From: Vulcanimicrobium sp035943995
GTDB lineage: Bacteria; Vulcanimicrobiota; Vulcanimicrobiia; Vulcanimicrobiales; Vulcanimicrobiaceae
Length of the DNA stretch: 64,000 nucleotides
NCBI GenBank assembly: GCA_035943995.1
Contig: DASZBS010000110.1
Location: 1 to 64,000, forward strand
Direction of reading: 5' to 3'
In this document: in pieces, positions 24,189 to 32,020 of the stretch
Layout: every line of letters starts with the position of its first letter
Numbering within the stretch: position 1 is the stretch's first letter
Program-made: the position numbers and the translations under genes
The notes under the pieces: generated by a model
Database searches by the model: none
Told to the model about the DNA's origin: nothing
What the model saw: the letters and a program-made list of their open reading frames with translations, nothing else

Positions 24189-24377
24189 CTAGACTTCCAC
24201 GAGGGCGAGGCACGTGTCCGTGCCGCCGCACAGCCGCGCGCCAACCTTTGCGGTCGATGCGAGCTGGGCTTCCTTCACGGACACCGCTTTGACTTCGAAC
24301 TTCTGCCCGGCTTTGAGCGTGTGGCCGGCGACGGTCGGTGCGGTGTGGTCGGACTCGATGTGGCCTTTGTCTGCCAT
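24189..24377 (-). CDS. candidate RiPP precursor peptide, 62 aa
   Basis: ATG 24377, with GGG four to six nt upstream, starts a 62-residue peptide, MADKGHIESDHTAPT and onward. The N-terminal part is charged and lacks Cys, like a leader. The C-terminus is RLCGGTDTCLALVEV, with the only two Cys residues spaced by five residues and preceded by Ala/Thr-rich sequence. It ends 19 bp before the radical SAM/SPASM start on the same strand, the typical arrangement of a precursor followed by its maturase. A longer in-frame start at 24461 is less likely. The crosslinked product would be a thioether or carbon-carbon linked peptide around CGGTDTC. Confidence 0.75.
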   Translation of the reverse strand: MADKGHIESDHTAPTVAGHTLKAGQKFEVKAVSVKEAQLASTAKVGARLCGGTDTCLALVEV

Positions 24378-24502
24378 GACACCCTGCTTTCTTTCGGATC
24401 GAGCGGACGCCGTGGATTCGATGAACAGGCTCTGCTCCCCTACGAGCCAACCGGCGCTCATGGGAGCGGAGGGAGCCTTTCCGCCCGGCCGAACCGACCG
24501 CC

Positions 24503-26272
24503 ATGCAGCTGAGCGGCCTCGACATCGCCGTCATCGTCGCGTTCTTCGCGATCAACCTCGGGATCGGGCTCTACTTCGCGCGCGGCAGCGGCAAGAGCGT
24601 CGGCGAGTATTTTCTCTCCGGCCGCAGTGCGCCGTGGTGGCTGACCGGGGTATCGATGGTCGCCACGACGTTCGCCGTCGACACGCCGCTGGCCGTGACG
24701 GGCTTCGTCGCGCAGAACGGGATCGCCGGGAACTGGCTGTGGTGGAACATGGCCGCCAGCGGCATCCTCACCGTGTTCTTCTTCGCCGCGCTGTGGCGGC
24801 GGTCGGGCGTGCTCACCGACGTCGAGTTCATCGAGCTGCGCTACGGCGGCAAGCCGGCGTCCGCGCTGCGCGGCGTGCGCGCGGTGTACCAAGGCGTGCT
24901 CGTCAACACGATCATCATGGGCTGGGTCAACCTCGCGATGGTGAAGATCCTCAGCCTGACGCTGCACGTGCCGACGCTGCCCGCGCTCTACGTGTGCCTC
25001 GCGCTCACGGCGCTGTACGTCACGATCGGCGGCTTCTGGTCGGTGCTCGTCACCGACTTCTTGCAGTTCATCGTGAAGATGACGATGGCGGTCGTGCTCG
25101 CGGTCGTCGCCGTCGCCGCCGTCGGCGGGATCGGCGCGCTCAAATCCGGACTGGCCGCGCTCGACGCGCACCGCGGCAACGGCTCGATCCTCGCGTTCGT
25201 GCCGAACGGCGGCGACAACAGCTGGATGCCGCTCATGCCGTTTCTCGTGTTCGTCGGCGTGAGCTGGTGGGCGTCGTCGTATCCCGGCGCCGAGCCCGGC
25301 GGCGGCTCGTACATCGCGCAGCGCATCTTCGCGTCGCGCACGGAGAAAGACGCGGTGATCGCAACGCTCTTCTTCAACGTCGCGCACTACGCGCTGCGCC
25401 CGTGGCCGTGGATCCTCGTCGCCCTTTCGGCGCTGCTGCTCTACCCGCACGGCGTGATCGGCGCGAACGGCTCCGTCGATCCGGAACTGGGGTACGTGCA
25501 GACGCTGGTCGACCATCTCCCCGTCGCGTTGCGCGGGCTCATGATGGCGGGCTTCCTCGCGGCGTACATGTCGACCATCGGCACGCAGCTCAACCTCGGC
25601 GCGTCGTACCTCACCAACGACCTGTACCGCCGCTTCATCAAAACGGACGCGAGCGAGAAGCACTACGTGGTCGCGTCACGCTGGGCGACCGTCGTCGCGA
25701 TGGTGCTCGCGGCGGTCGTTACGCTGTTCATGACGTCGGTCGGCGAAGCGTGGAAGTACATGCTGACGCTCACCGCGGGCGTCGGGCTGGTGATGATCCT
25801 GCGCTGGTACTGGTGGCGAATCAACGCGTGGAGCGAGATCTCGGCTCTCGCGGCGTCGGCGATCGTCGGCACGTTGTGCTACAAGCTGCCGTTCATCGCC
25901 GGCGACGATCCGAACGCGACGGCGAAGCGGCTGCTGATCACCGTCGCCGTGACCACGATCGTGTGGGTCGTCGTCACGTTCGTCACCAAGCCCGAGAGCG
26001 ACGCGACGCTGAACCGCTTCTACGAGCGCGTTCGGCCGAGCGGCGCGGGATGGGCGCCGGTCGCGGCTCGCGTCGGCGGCGGCTCCGAGGACAAGCTCGG
26101 GATCGCGCTGCTCGACTGGGTGGCGGGGTTGGGGCTGGTCTACGGAACGCTGTTCGGTATCGGCCGGCTCGTGCTGGGCGAGGTCGGGCAAGGCCTCGCG
26201 TGGTGCGCGCTCGCGCTCGCGTGCGGCGCGGTCATCGCGCGCACGCTGCGCGCGCCGGCGCGCAAGATCTGA
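24503..26272 (+). CDS. sodium:solute symporter family protein
   Basis: A 589-residue SSS-family transporter with about 13 hydrophobic helices. The N-terminus (LDIAVIVAFFAINLGIGLYF), the SVGEYFLSGRSAPWW loop and the SMVATTFAVDTPLAV helix with Ser/Thr sodium-site residues are characteristic. GFLAAYMSTIGTQLNLGASYL is the conserved helix-8 sodium-binding segment. The large loop KSGLAALDAHRGNGSILAF resembles subfamilies that carry sugars or organic acids. It diverges from the RiPP locus with 125 bp between starts, and a strong terminator follows. The substrate is unknown. Confidence 0.88.
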   Translation: MQLSGLDIAVIVAFFAINLGIGLYFARGSGKSVGEYFLSGRSAPWWLTGVSMVATTFAVDTPLAVTGFVAQNGIAGNWLWWNMAASGILTVFFFAALWRRSGVLTDVEFIELRYGGKPASALRGVRAVYQGVLVNTIIMGWVNLAMVKILSLTLHVPTLPALYVCLALTALYVTIGGFWSVLVTDFLQFIVKMTMAVVLAVVAVAAVGGIGALKSGLAALDAHRGNGSILAFVPNGGDNSWMPLMPFLVFVGVSWWASSYPGAEPGGGSYIAQRIFASRTEKDAVIATLFFNVAHYALRPWPWILVALSALLLYPHGVIGANGSVDPELGYVQTLVDHLPVALRGLMMAGFLAAYMSTIGTQLNLGASYLTNDLYRRFIKTDASEKHYVVASRWATVVAMVLAAVVTLFMTSVGEAWKYMLTLTAGVGLVMILRWYWWRINAWSEISALAASAIVGTLCYKLPFIAGDDPNATAKRLLITVAVTTIVWVVVTFVTKPESDATLNRFYERVRPSGAGWAPVAARVGGGSEDKLGIALLDWVAGLGLVYGTLFGIGRLVLGEVGQGLAWCALALACGAVIARTLRAPARKI

Positions 26273-26275
26273 CGC

Positions 26276-26310
26276 GCACCGCCGGCGACCGCGCAGGCCG
26301 CCGGCGGTGC
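26276..26310. terminator. bidirectional terminator between convergent genes
   Basis: GCACCGCCGGCG (26276-26287) pairs perfectly with CGCCGGCGGTGC (26299-26310) over 12 bp with an 11-nt loop. It lies between the converging symporter and the 103-aa gene. There is no T-tract, so intrinsic termination would depend on the stem alone. Confidence 0.6.
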
Positions 26311-26317
26311 GTCGGCG

Positions 26318-26629
26318 TCAGTGGCCGGGGCCGTGGGTGCGGTCGTATTCCAGCGCTTCGTCGAGCTGCTGGCGCGCCTGTTGGAGATTCTGGATCGCTT
26401 GGACGCGGTGCCCGCCGTAGTCGCGCTGGTCGCGCTGCAGGCCGTCGATGACCTGTTCGAGCTTGCGGTACTCGCGGCGGAGGTTCTGGTCGCTGCCGCG
26501 GTTGCCGCGCAGGCGCGGCTGCTGCTGCTGCACGGTGGTGTTGTACTGAGGCTGCTGCTGAGCGGAGGCGACGGTACCGAGCGCGGTGCCGGCGAGTGCT
26601 GCACTGAGGACGATGAGACGAACGTTCAT
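26318..26629 (-). CDS. small secreted Gln/Arg-rich protein
   Basis: GAGGTAAGC precedes ATG 26629. The N-terminus NVRLIVLSAALAGTALGTV is a signal peptide, with cleavage near ASA-QQ. The mature part is Gln-rich (QQQPQYNTTVQQQQPRLR) and then a helical, charged segment (YRKLEQVIDGLQRDQRD, QAIQNLQQARQQLDEAL) of coiled-coil type. No family recognised. Probably a periplasmic or surface protein. Confidence 0.7.
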   Translation of the reverse strand: MNVRLIVLSAALAGTALGTVASAQQQPQYNTTVQQQQPRLRGNRGSDQNLRREYRKLEQVIDGLQRDQRDYGGHRVQAIQNLQQARQQLDEALEYDRTHGPGH

Positions 26630-26802
26630 GCTTACCTCGGATGAATGCGATGAGTGCTTGATGTCCGCGACGCGGTCGCGCCGCGTGACGAGAGCGTAAC
26701 GCCCACGCCCGCCTGGCGTATAGCCGAATTCAGCGAACTCTCAGCTAGGCTTCACCCCATTCTCACTCGTCGCACCGTGCGACGCGCGATCCGGCGTCCG
26801 CG

Positions 26803-27201
26803 CTACGCCGGCGCGTCGGCGATCGCGCCGAAACGCTCGTCGAGGACACGGGACGCGTCGTCGAGCCCCGTCGCCAGGTCGTCCAGCGAACCGGTCGCGC
26901 GGATGCGGTCGGCCACCTCGACGATGCGGCGGTCCAGCGCGTGGACGTGGTTCACCAGCTCCGCGTCGAAGCGGGCGTGGTCGGCGGCGTGGATCACCCG
27001 GAGGTCGGAGAACTCGCAGCGCAAGAGCAGCCCGTCCAGCCGCTCCGCCGCGGAGCCGGTGGGGCTCAGCCGGTCCCGGGCGGCACTGATCGCCTCGCCC
27101 AGCCAGGCCCGGATCTGCTTGTCGACCTGGTGGCGCGCGTCCGCGTTCGCGTAGTCTGCATAGTCTGGGATCCGGGACCGGAGGAGCTCGAGGTCGGTCA
27201 T
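26803..27201 (-). CDS. hypothetical helical protein, 132 aa
   Basis: Starts at ATG 27201, with GGAGGG directly upstream. A cytoplasmic, charged, mainly helical protein (YADYANADARHQVDKQIRAW, later VADRIRATGSLDDLATGLDD). No known motif; it may form a four-helix bundle. It is divergent from the cyclase-domain gene with only 38 bp between starts, so their promoters must overlap and a functional link is possible but unproven. Confidence 0.6.
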   Translation of the reverse strand: MTDLELLRSRIPDYADYANADARHQVDKQIRAWLGEAISAARDRLSPTGSAAERLDGLLLRCEFSDLRVIHAADHARFDAELVNHVHALDRRIVEVADRIRATGSLDDLATGLDDASRVLDERFGAIADAPA

Positions 27202-27239
27202 CCCTCCGGCTACGGCGCCTTTCGGCCGATCACCCGGGT

Positions 27240-28295
27240 ATGTCCGTCCTCGTGGGGCTCATCGCGCTCGGCGGTCTCGCCGGGTGCGTCGTCGCGTGGC
27301 GCCGCTGGCGCGTGGCGCGGCGCGAGCTCGCGCGCGTCCGGGCGACCTTCTCGCGCTACGTCGCGCCGTCGGTCGTCGACGTGCTCCTCGCGCGCAAGGA
27401 CGAGCGCCTCTTCACGGGCCGCGCGGTGCGCGCCACGATCCTCGTCTGCCGCATCCGCAACTTCGCGCACTTCATCGAGCCGCTCACGCCCGAGCAGACG
27501 CTGCGCTACCTCAACGAGTTCTACGGGCTCGCGGGCACGGCGATCCAGCGCCATCGCGGCATCATCGACACGTTCCTGGGCGACGGCATCGTCGCCGTGT
27601 TCGGCGTCCCGCTCGACAACCCGACGCAGGAAGACGACGCGCTGCGCGCCGCGCTCGACGTGGTGCGCCACGTCGTCGCGATGCGCGAGCGCTGGGCGAA
27701 GCAGCACCGCAAGCCGTTCACCATCGGGATCGGGATCAACACGGGCGACGTGATCGCCGGCGACGCCGGTTTCCGCGAACGCCGCGAGTTCACCGTCGTC
27801 GGCAGCGAGGCGACGATGGCGCACCGCTTGCAGGAAGCGGCGTTCGTGCTCAACGCGTACATCGTCGCCGCGCGCTCGACGTGCGCGTCGCACCTCGACG
27901 AGTACCAGCTCGTCCCGATCGCCGGCGTCCCGCTCGCCGGCGTGCGGCGGCTGCTCGACGCGTTCGTCGTGCGCGGCCGCAACCGCGGCGTCGAGAAATT
28001 CACCGTGCCGGTCGACGCGCTTGTCGAGACGACGATCGAGCCGTCGCCGCCCAATGTTGTGCCCGCGCCCGCGCCCGCACCGGCGGCGAAGCCCGCGGTA
28101 GCCGAGGCCGAGCTGCCGGTCGCGCGACCGCGTCCGCGTCCGACGGCGACTGCGACGCGCGCGCCTGAGCTCGGCCTACCCGAATTGCAGCGCGGCTGGA
28201 TGTTCCCGCAAGACGAGGACGCGCGCCCGATCCTGCCCGACCCGCCGGCGCGCCGCGCGACGTACGAAGACGGCGGTCCGCCGCTCGACTACTGA
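27240..28295 (+). CDS. class III nucleotidyl-cyclase homology protein, probably inactive
   Basis: A single N-terminal membrane helix (VLVGLIALGGLAGCVVAW) is followed by a cyclase homology domain (about residues 35-210). The family pattern is clear: FSRYVAPSVVDVLL, TFLGDGIVAVFG with Asp115, NTGDVIAGDAG and FTVVGSEATMAHRLQ. The first metal-binding Asp, expected in LFSDIRGF, is Arg71 in LVCRIRNF, so two-metal catalysis should be lost. The last 130 residues are Pro-rich and disordered. It may bind nucleotides or act as a scaffold, or be a regulatory pseudo-cyclase. Tail overlaps the RidA gene. Confidence 0.82.
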   Translation: MSVLVGLIALGGLAGCVVAWRRWRVARRELARVRATFSRYVAPSVVDVLLARKDERLFTGRAVRATILVCRIRNFAHFIEPLTPEQTLRYLNEFYGLAGTAIQRHRGIIDTFLGDGIVAVFGVPLDNPTQEDDALRAALDVVRHVVAMRERWAKQHRKPFTIGIGINTGDVIAGDAGFRERREFTVVGSEATMAHRLQEAAFVLNAYIVAARSTCASHLDEYQLVPIAGVPLAGVRRLLDAFVVRGRNRGVEKFTVPVDALVETTIEPSPPNVVPAPAPAPAAKPAVAEAELPVARPRPRPTATATRAPELGLPELQRGWMFPQDEDARPILPDPPARRATYEDGGPPLDY

Positions 28296-28687
28296 GCACG
28301 CGCCACCGCGGTCGCGGTGATCTCGAAGCGCGCGCCGAACAGCAGCGGCCCCGAGCCGATGAACGCGCGCGCCGGCAACGCGCCTTTGAAATACGAGAGA
28401 TAGACCGCGTTGAACGCGGCGAAGTCGCCGACGTCGGGCGCGAAGATCGTGACCATCACGAGATCGTCCATCGTCATGCGCGCGGCGGCGAGCACGCGCT
28501 GCACGTCGTCCATCAGCACGCGCGCTTCGTCGGCCAGATCGCTGGGCGGCTTTCCGGTCGCGGGATCGATCCCGATGCGCCCCGCGAGATAGAGCGTGTC
28601 ACCCACGCGTACCGCGTCGCTGAACGGCCAGCGGGTCATGCCCGGGCGCAGGGTCTTGCCGGGCAGCTCGATGTATTCGCGATCCAT
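28289..28687 (-). CDS. RidA/YjgF family protein
   Basis: A 132-residue RidA-like protein. Family marks are DTLYLAGRIGIDPATGK near the N-terminus and FAPDVGDFAAFNAVYLSYF, then PARAFIGSGPLLFGARFEITATAVA with the conserved Arg of the ligand-binding site. RidA proteins hydrolyse reactive 2-aminoacrylate/imine intermediates; some paralogues have other roles. ATG 28687 is 2 bp after the stop of the antiporter gene, so it is the last gene of the sirtuin-antiporter-RidA transcript. Confidence 0.88.
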   Translation of the reverse strand: MDREYIELPGKTLRPGMTRWPFSDAVRVGDTLYLAGRIGIDPATGKPPSDLADEARVLMDDVQRVLAAARMTMDDLVMVTIFAPDVGDFAAFNAVYLSYFKGALPARAFIGSGPLLFGARFEITATAVARAQ

Positions 28688-28689
28688 CG

Positions 28690-29859
28690 CTACGTCTTCG
28701 CGCCTGCGTTCGCCGTTCCGCCGTAAAGGCGCGCGAGCACGAGCTCCAGCGGCGCGCCTTGCACGACGATCGTGACGAGCACGACCGCGAACGTCGCGTC
28801 GATGATCTGCGCGCGGTACGGCAGCGCGTCCGGGAGCGAGAGCGCGAGCGCGAGCGGCAGCGCGCCGCGCATCCCCGCGAGGAAAACCGTGATGCGGCCG
28901 GCGCGCTTGCGCGTCGCGACGAGCGCCAGCGCCACGCGGGCGAGCGTCACCGTCACGACCGCCGCGACGACGAGGACCGGCTCGTGCACGATGCGGCTCG
29001 GCAGTATCAGCAATCCCGTCGCGAGGAACACGACGGAGTTGGCCATGAACGCGGCGGCAGCCCAAACACGGTCGACGTCGTCCGCGTTGCTCAACACGCT
29101 CGGCATCCGGCGCAAAGCGGTGCGCAGCGCGATCGCGCCGGTCGCGGTCGCAAAGATCCCCGAGCAGTGCAGCGCCGTCGCCGACAAGTACGCGACGTAC
29201 GCCAGCACGACCGTCACGGTGACTTCGTACTCCGTCGCGTCGGTCGCGCGCAGCACCGCCGCGCACAGCGCCCCGGCCACCACGCCGATCGCGATCCCGC
29301 CGAGCACTTCAAGCACGCCGATCAACGCGTCGCCGCCGATCGACGTCGCCTGGCCGCTCGCGAACGCGACCGCGAACGCGAACAGGATCAGCGCGACGCC
29401 GTCGTTGCTGAGCGACTCGCCTTCGACCAGCGTGCGCAAGTCGGCCGGGACGTGCACGCGCCGGAACGCGGCGACGACGGCGACCGGATCGGTGGCCGCG
29501 ACGATCGCGCCGAGCAGCACCGCGGGCGCGAGCGGTAGCGCGCCGGCGAGCACCACGCCGCCCGCGACGATCGCGGCCGTGGCGAGCGTCCCGGGCACGG
29601 CAAGCAAAACGATCCGCCACGCGACGCGGCGCAACGAATCGAGGTCGAGATTCCACGCGGCTTCGAAGATCAGCGGCGGCAAGAACACGAACAGCAGCGT
29701 GTCGCCGAACGCGAACGGCGGTGGGATTTGGAAGAACGCGCCGATCGCCACGAGCGCCACCGCCGCCGGCACGCGCACGCGTTCCGCGAGGATCGCGATG
29801 AGCACCGCCGCACCGAGCAGCGCGACGAACCCGCCGACGCCGTGCGCGACGTCGTTCAT
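28690..29859 (-). CDS. Na+/H+ antiporter, CPA1/NhaP type
   Basis: A 389-residue cation-proton antiporter with about 12 helices. The key motifs are VFLPPLIFEAAWNLD in the early core, ATDPVAVVAAFRR (the ion-binding Asp-Pro pair) and EGESLSNDGVALILF (second-site acidic residue), as in NhaP/NHE proteins. It starts at ATG 29859, overlapping the sirtuin stop (ATGA). The C-terminal cytoplasmic domain is absent, as expected for a short bacterial form. It probably helps sodium or pH homeostasis. Confidence 0.9.
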   Translation of the reverse strand: MNDVAHGVGGFVALLGAAVLIAILAERVRVPAAVALVAIGAFFQIPPPFAFGDTLLFVFLPPLIFEAAWNLDLDSLRRVAWRIVLLAVPGTLATAAIVAGGVVLAGALPLAPAVLLGAIVAATDPVAVVAAFRRVHVPADLRTLVEGESLSNDGVALILFAFAVAFASGQATSIGGDALIGVLEVLGGIAIGVVAGALCAAVLRATDATEYEVTVTVVLAYVAYLSATALHCSGIFATATGAIALRTALRRMPSVLSNADDVDRVWAAAAFMANSVVFLATGLLILPSRIVHEPVLVVAAVVTVTLARVALALVATRKRAGRITVFLAGMRGALPLALALSLPDALPYRAQIIDATFAVVLVTIVVQGAPLELVLARLYGGTANAGAKT

Positions 29860-30587
29860 CGCGCGAGCTGCGGCAGCACGTCGGAGGCGCGCGCGCGGAT
29901 CGATCGATCCGCATGCGGCGTGAGCGCCGTCTCCTCGGGATTGATCTCGACGACGTACGCGCGCGTACAGCGCTTGGTCGCCAGCGATGCCGCAGGCTGC
30001 ACGATCCCCGACGTGCCGACCACCAGCATCAGCTCCGCGCGGCGCGCCGCGTCGAACGCCGCCGCGAGCACGTCGGGCGGCAGCGACTCGCCGAACCACA
30101 CGATGTCGGGCCGCCACATCCCGCCGCAGTCGTGCTCGAGCGCATCGAGGTCGAACGCATCGTCGAACGGCCGCCGCGCGTCGCAGCGCGTGCACTTCGC
30201 CTCGCGAAGCTTGCCGTGCAGCTCCAGCACGTTGCGCGAGCCGGCTCGCAAGTGCAGCGAGTCGACGTTCTGCGTGACGAGCGTGAAGTCGGGGACGCGC
30301 CCCTCGATCTCCGCGAGCGCGACGTGCGCGGGCGACGGCTCGACACCCTTGTGGGCGGTGCGGCGCTCGTTGTACCACGTCCACACCAGGCGCGGATCGC
30401 GCGCGAAGCCCTGCGGCGAGGCAAGCTGCTCGACGCGGTGCGTCCGCCACAAACCACCGACGCCGCGAAACGTCGGCAACCCGCTCTCAGCGGAGATGCC
30501 GGAGCCCGTGAGCACGCATACCGAGCGAGCGGCAGCGAGCCGGCGGCGGAGGTCGTCGAGATCGATCGCAGGCTCGGCATCTCTCAT
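29856..30587 (-). CDS. Sir2-family NAD-dependent deacylase (sirtuin)
   Basis: Starts at ATG 30587 (an ATG at 30620 is possible). The NAD pocket motif is VLTGSGISAESGLPTFRG, with TQNVDSLHLRAG and the catalytic His in ELHG. The segment WYNERR carries the Tyr-x-x-Arg pair that, in CobB and SIRT5-like class III sirtuins, recognises acidic acyl groups, so desuccinylase or demalonylase activity is plausible. The zinc knuckle has CTRC, but its second pair is only EHDCGG, lacking one Cys; the preceding His may replace it. First gene of a three-gene operon, divergent from the sigma-factor gene. Confidence 0.88.
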   Translation of the reverse strand: MRDAEPAIDLDDLRRRLAAARSVCVLTGSGISAESGLPTFRGVGGLWRTHRVEQLASPQGFARDPRLVWTWYNERRTAHKGVEPSPAHVALAEIEGRVPDFTLVTQNVDSLHLRAGSRNVLELHGKLREAKCTRCDARRPFDDAFDLDALEHDCGGMWRPDIVWFGESLPPDVLAAAFDAARRAELMLVVGTSGIVQPAASLATKRCTRAYVVEINPEETALTPHADRSIRARASDVLPQLAR

Positions 30588-30685
30588 GTGACGCGTATCC
30601 GCTTCGACCACCGGCGCCATCCGTCCGGCGCGCGAGGACGTTACCCCGCCGAGGTGACTGCACCGAGTACGCGAAGGCCCGCCCA

Positions 30686-31216
30686 ATGGATCCCGGGGTC
30701 CGCCTGATGGAACGAGTCAGCGCGCGTGACGTATCCGCGTTCGAATCGCTCTACGACGGCTACCACCGGCTCGTCTTTGGGATCGGCCTTCGGATGCTGG
30801 GCGATCCGACCATGGCCGAAGATTTGACGCAGACGGTGTTCCTGAAGATTTGGACTGCGCCCGACGCGTTTCGCGGCGGCTCGTTCGTCGCGTGGGTGTC
30901 GCGCGTGACGCGCAACCGCGCGCTCGACGTGCTGCGCGCGAAAGCCGTGCGGCCCGAAACGGAGATCCCCGCCGACCTGCCGCTCGAAGGCGCGCTCGAC
31001 GACGACGTGTTCGCGCGCCTTGACGCGCAACGCGTGCGCGACGCGCTCGCCAAGCTGCCGCCCGAGCAGCGCGGGCTGATCGAGCAGGGCTTCTTCGGCG
31101 GCGTCACCCACCAGGAGCTCGCGCGCCGCACCGACACGCCGCTGGGCACCGTGAAGACGCGCATCCGCAACGGCTTGCGCCGCATGCGCGAGTCGCTCGG
31201 GGAGCGGGTGTCGTGA
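30686..31216 (+). CDS. RNA polymerase sigma factor, ECF (SigK-like) type
   Basis: A 176-residue ECF sigma factor. Region 2 is AFESLYDGYHRLVFGIGLRML and AEDLTQTVFLKIW, followed by SFVAWVSRVTRNRALDVLR. Region 4 contains DALAKLPPEQRGLIEQGFFGGVTHQELARRTDTPLGTVKTRIRNGLRRMR, a canonical sigma-70 HTH. The overlapping anti-sigma gene and the RskA-type anti-sigma domain place it in the SigK/RskA group, which responds to envelope or redox stress. The gap to the divergent sirtuin is about 100 bp. Confidence 0.94.
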   Translation: MDPGVRLMERVSARDVSAFESLYDGYHRLVFGIGLRMLGDPTMAEDLTQTVFLKIWTAPDAFRGGSFVAWVSRVTRNRALDVLRAKAVRPETEIPADLPLEGALDDDVFARLDAQRVRDALAKLPPEQRGLIEQGFFGGVTHQELARRTDTPLGTVKTRIRNGLRRMRESLGERVS

Positions 31217-31998
31217 TGGCCGACGACCGCCGCGAGGCCATGCTCGAGTCCGTCGCGCTGTACGCGCTGGGCGTGCTGCCGCGCGACGAGGCCGCGTTCG
31301 CCGTAGCCTTCATCGCGAACGACGACGAGGCGCGCCGCGAGTACGAAGACCTGCGCGCGGCCGCCGACGCGATCGCGCACACCGCGCAAGAGCCGGTGGA
31401 CTCCGCCACCTCGGCGCGCATGAAGGAACGCCTGCTCGCCCGCGTGCGGTCGGACGCCGCCGCCGGGACCGTGGTCCCGCGCCGTATCTCGCCCGCCTAT
31501 CCCGCCTGGCTCTGGGGCACGGGCCTGGCTGCTGCGGCAGCGATCGTGTTCTCGCTGGTCACCGTCGTTTCGGACGTCAACGTGCGCGCGGACCTCGCGA
31601 CCACGCAGCGCCGGGCGGCGAACCTGCAGACCCAACTGGCGCAAAACGAGCGCAGCTCGGCGCGCGACCGCCAGACGCTGGCCGACCTGGTCGCGCCGGA
31701 CGCCAAGCGCTATCAGGTCGCCGACGGGTCGGTGGTGCTGCGCCAAAACCGGCTCTACTTCGCGCTGACCAAGCTGCCGCCGCCGCCCAAGGGCCACGTC
31801 TACCAGGCGTGGACGGCGCCGAAGGGCTCGACCGTGATGGCACCGGGGCCCACGTTCGTGCCGAACCCCGGCGGGGTCACGGTGGTCCCGCTGCCGGTCG
31901 ACGCGACGCGAGTCGGGGTCGTGGCGGTCAGCGTCGAACCGGAGGGCGGAAGCAAAGCGCCCACGTCGACGCCGACCTTCGTCCGCCCGCTGACCTGA
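31216..31998 (+). CDS. anti-sigma factor with RskA domain
   Basis: ATG 31216 overlaps the sigma-factor TGA (TGATG); a GTG one codon earlier is an alternative. The N-terminal cytoplasmic part (REAMLESVALYALGVLPRDE) is the zinc-less anti-sigma helical domain. Residues near 95-115 (WLWGTGLAAAAAIVFSLVTVV) form the membrane helix. The periplasmic domain carries the RskA motif GHVYQAWTAPKGS. In RskA systems, regulated proteolysis of this protein releases the sigma factor. A coiled-coil (NLQTQLAQNERSSARDRQTL) lies after the helix. Confidence 0.92.
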   Translation: MADDRREAMLESVALYALGVLPRDEAAFAVAFIANDDEARREYEDLRAAADAIAHTAQEPVDSATSARMKERLLARVRSDAAAGTVVPRRISPAYPAWLWGTGLAAAAAIVFSLVTVVSDVNVRADLATTQRRAANLQTQLAQNERSSARDRQTLADLVAPDAKRYQVADGSVVLRQNRLYFALTKLPPPPKGHVYQAWTAPKGSTVMAPGPTFVPNPGGVTVVPLPVDATRVGVVAVSVEPEGGSKAPTSTPTFVRPLT

Positions 31999-32020
31999 CG
32001 CCCCTCCCGAACGGAAGACC

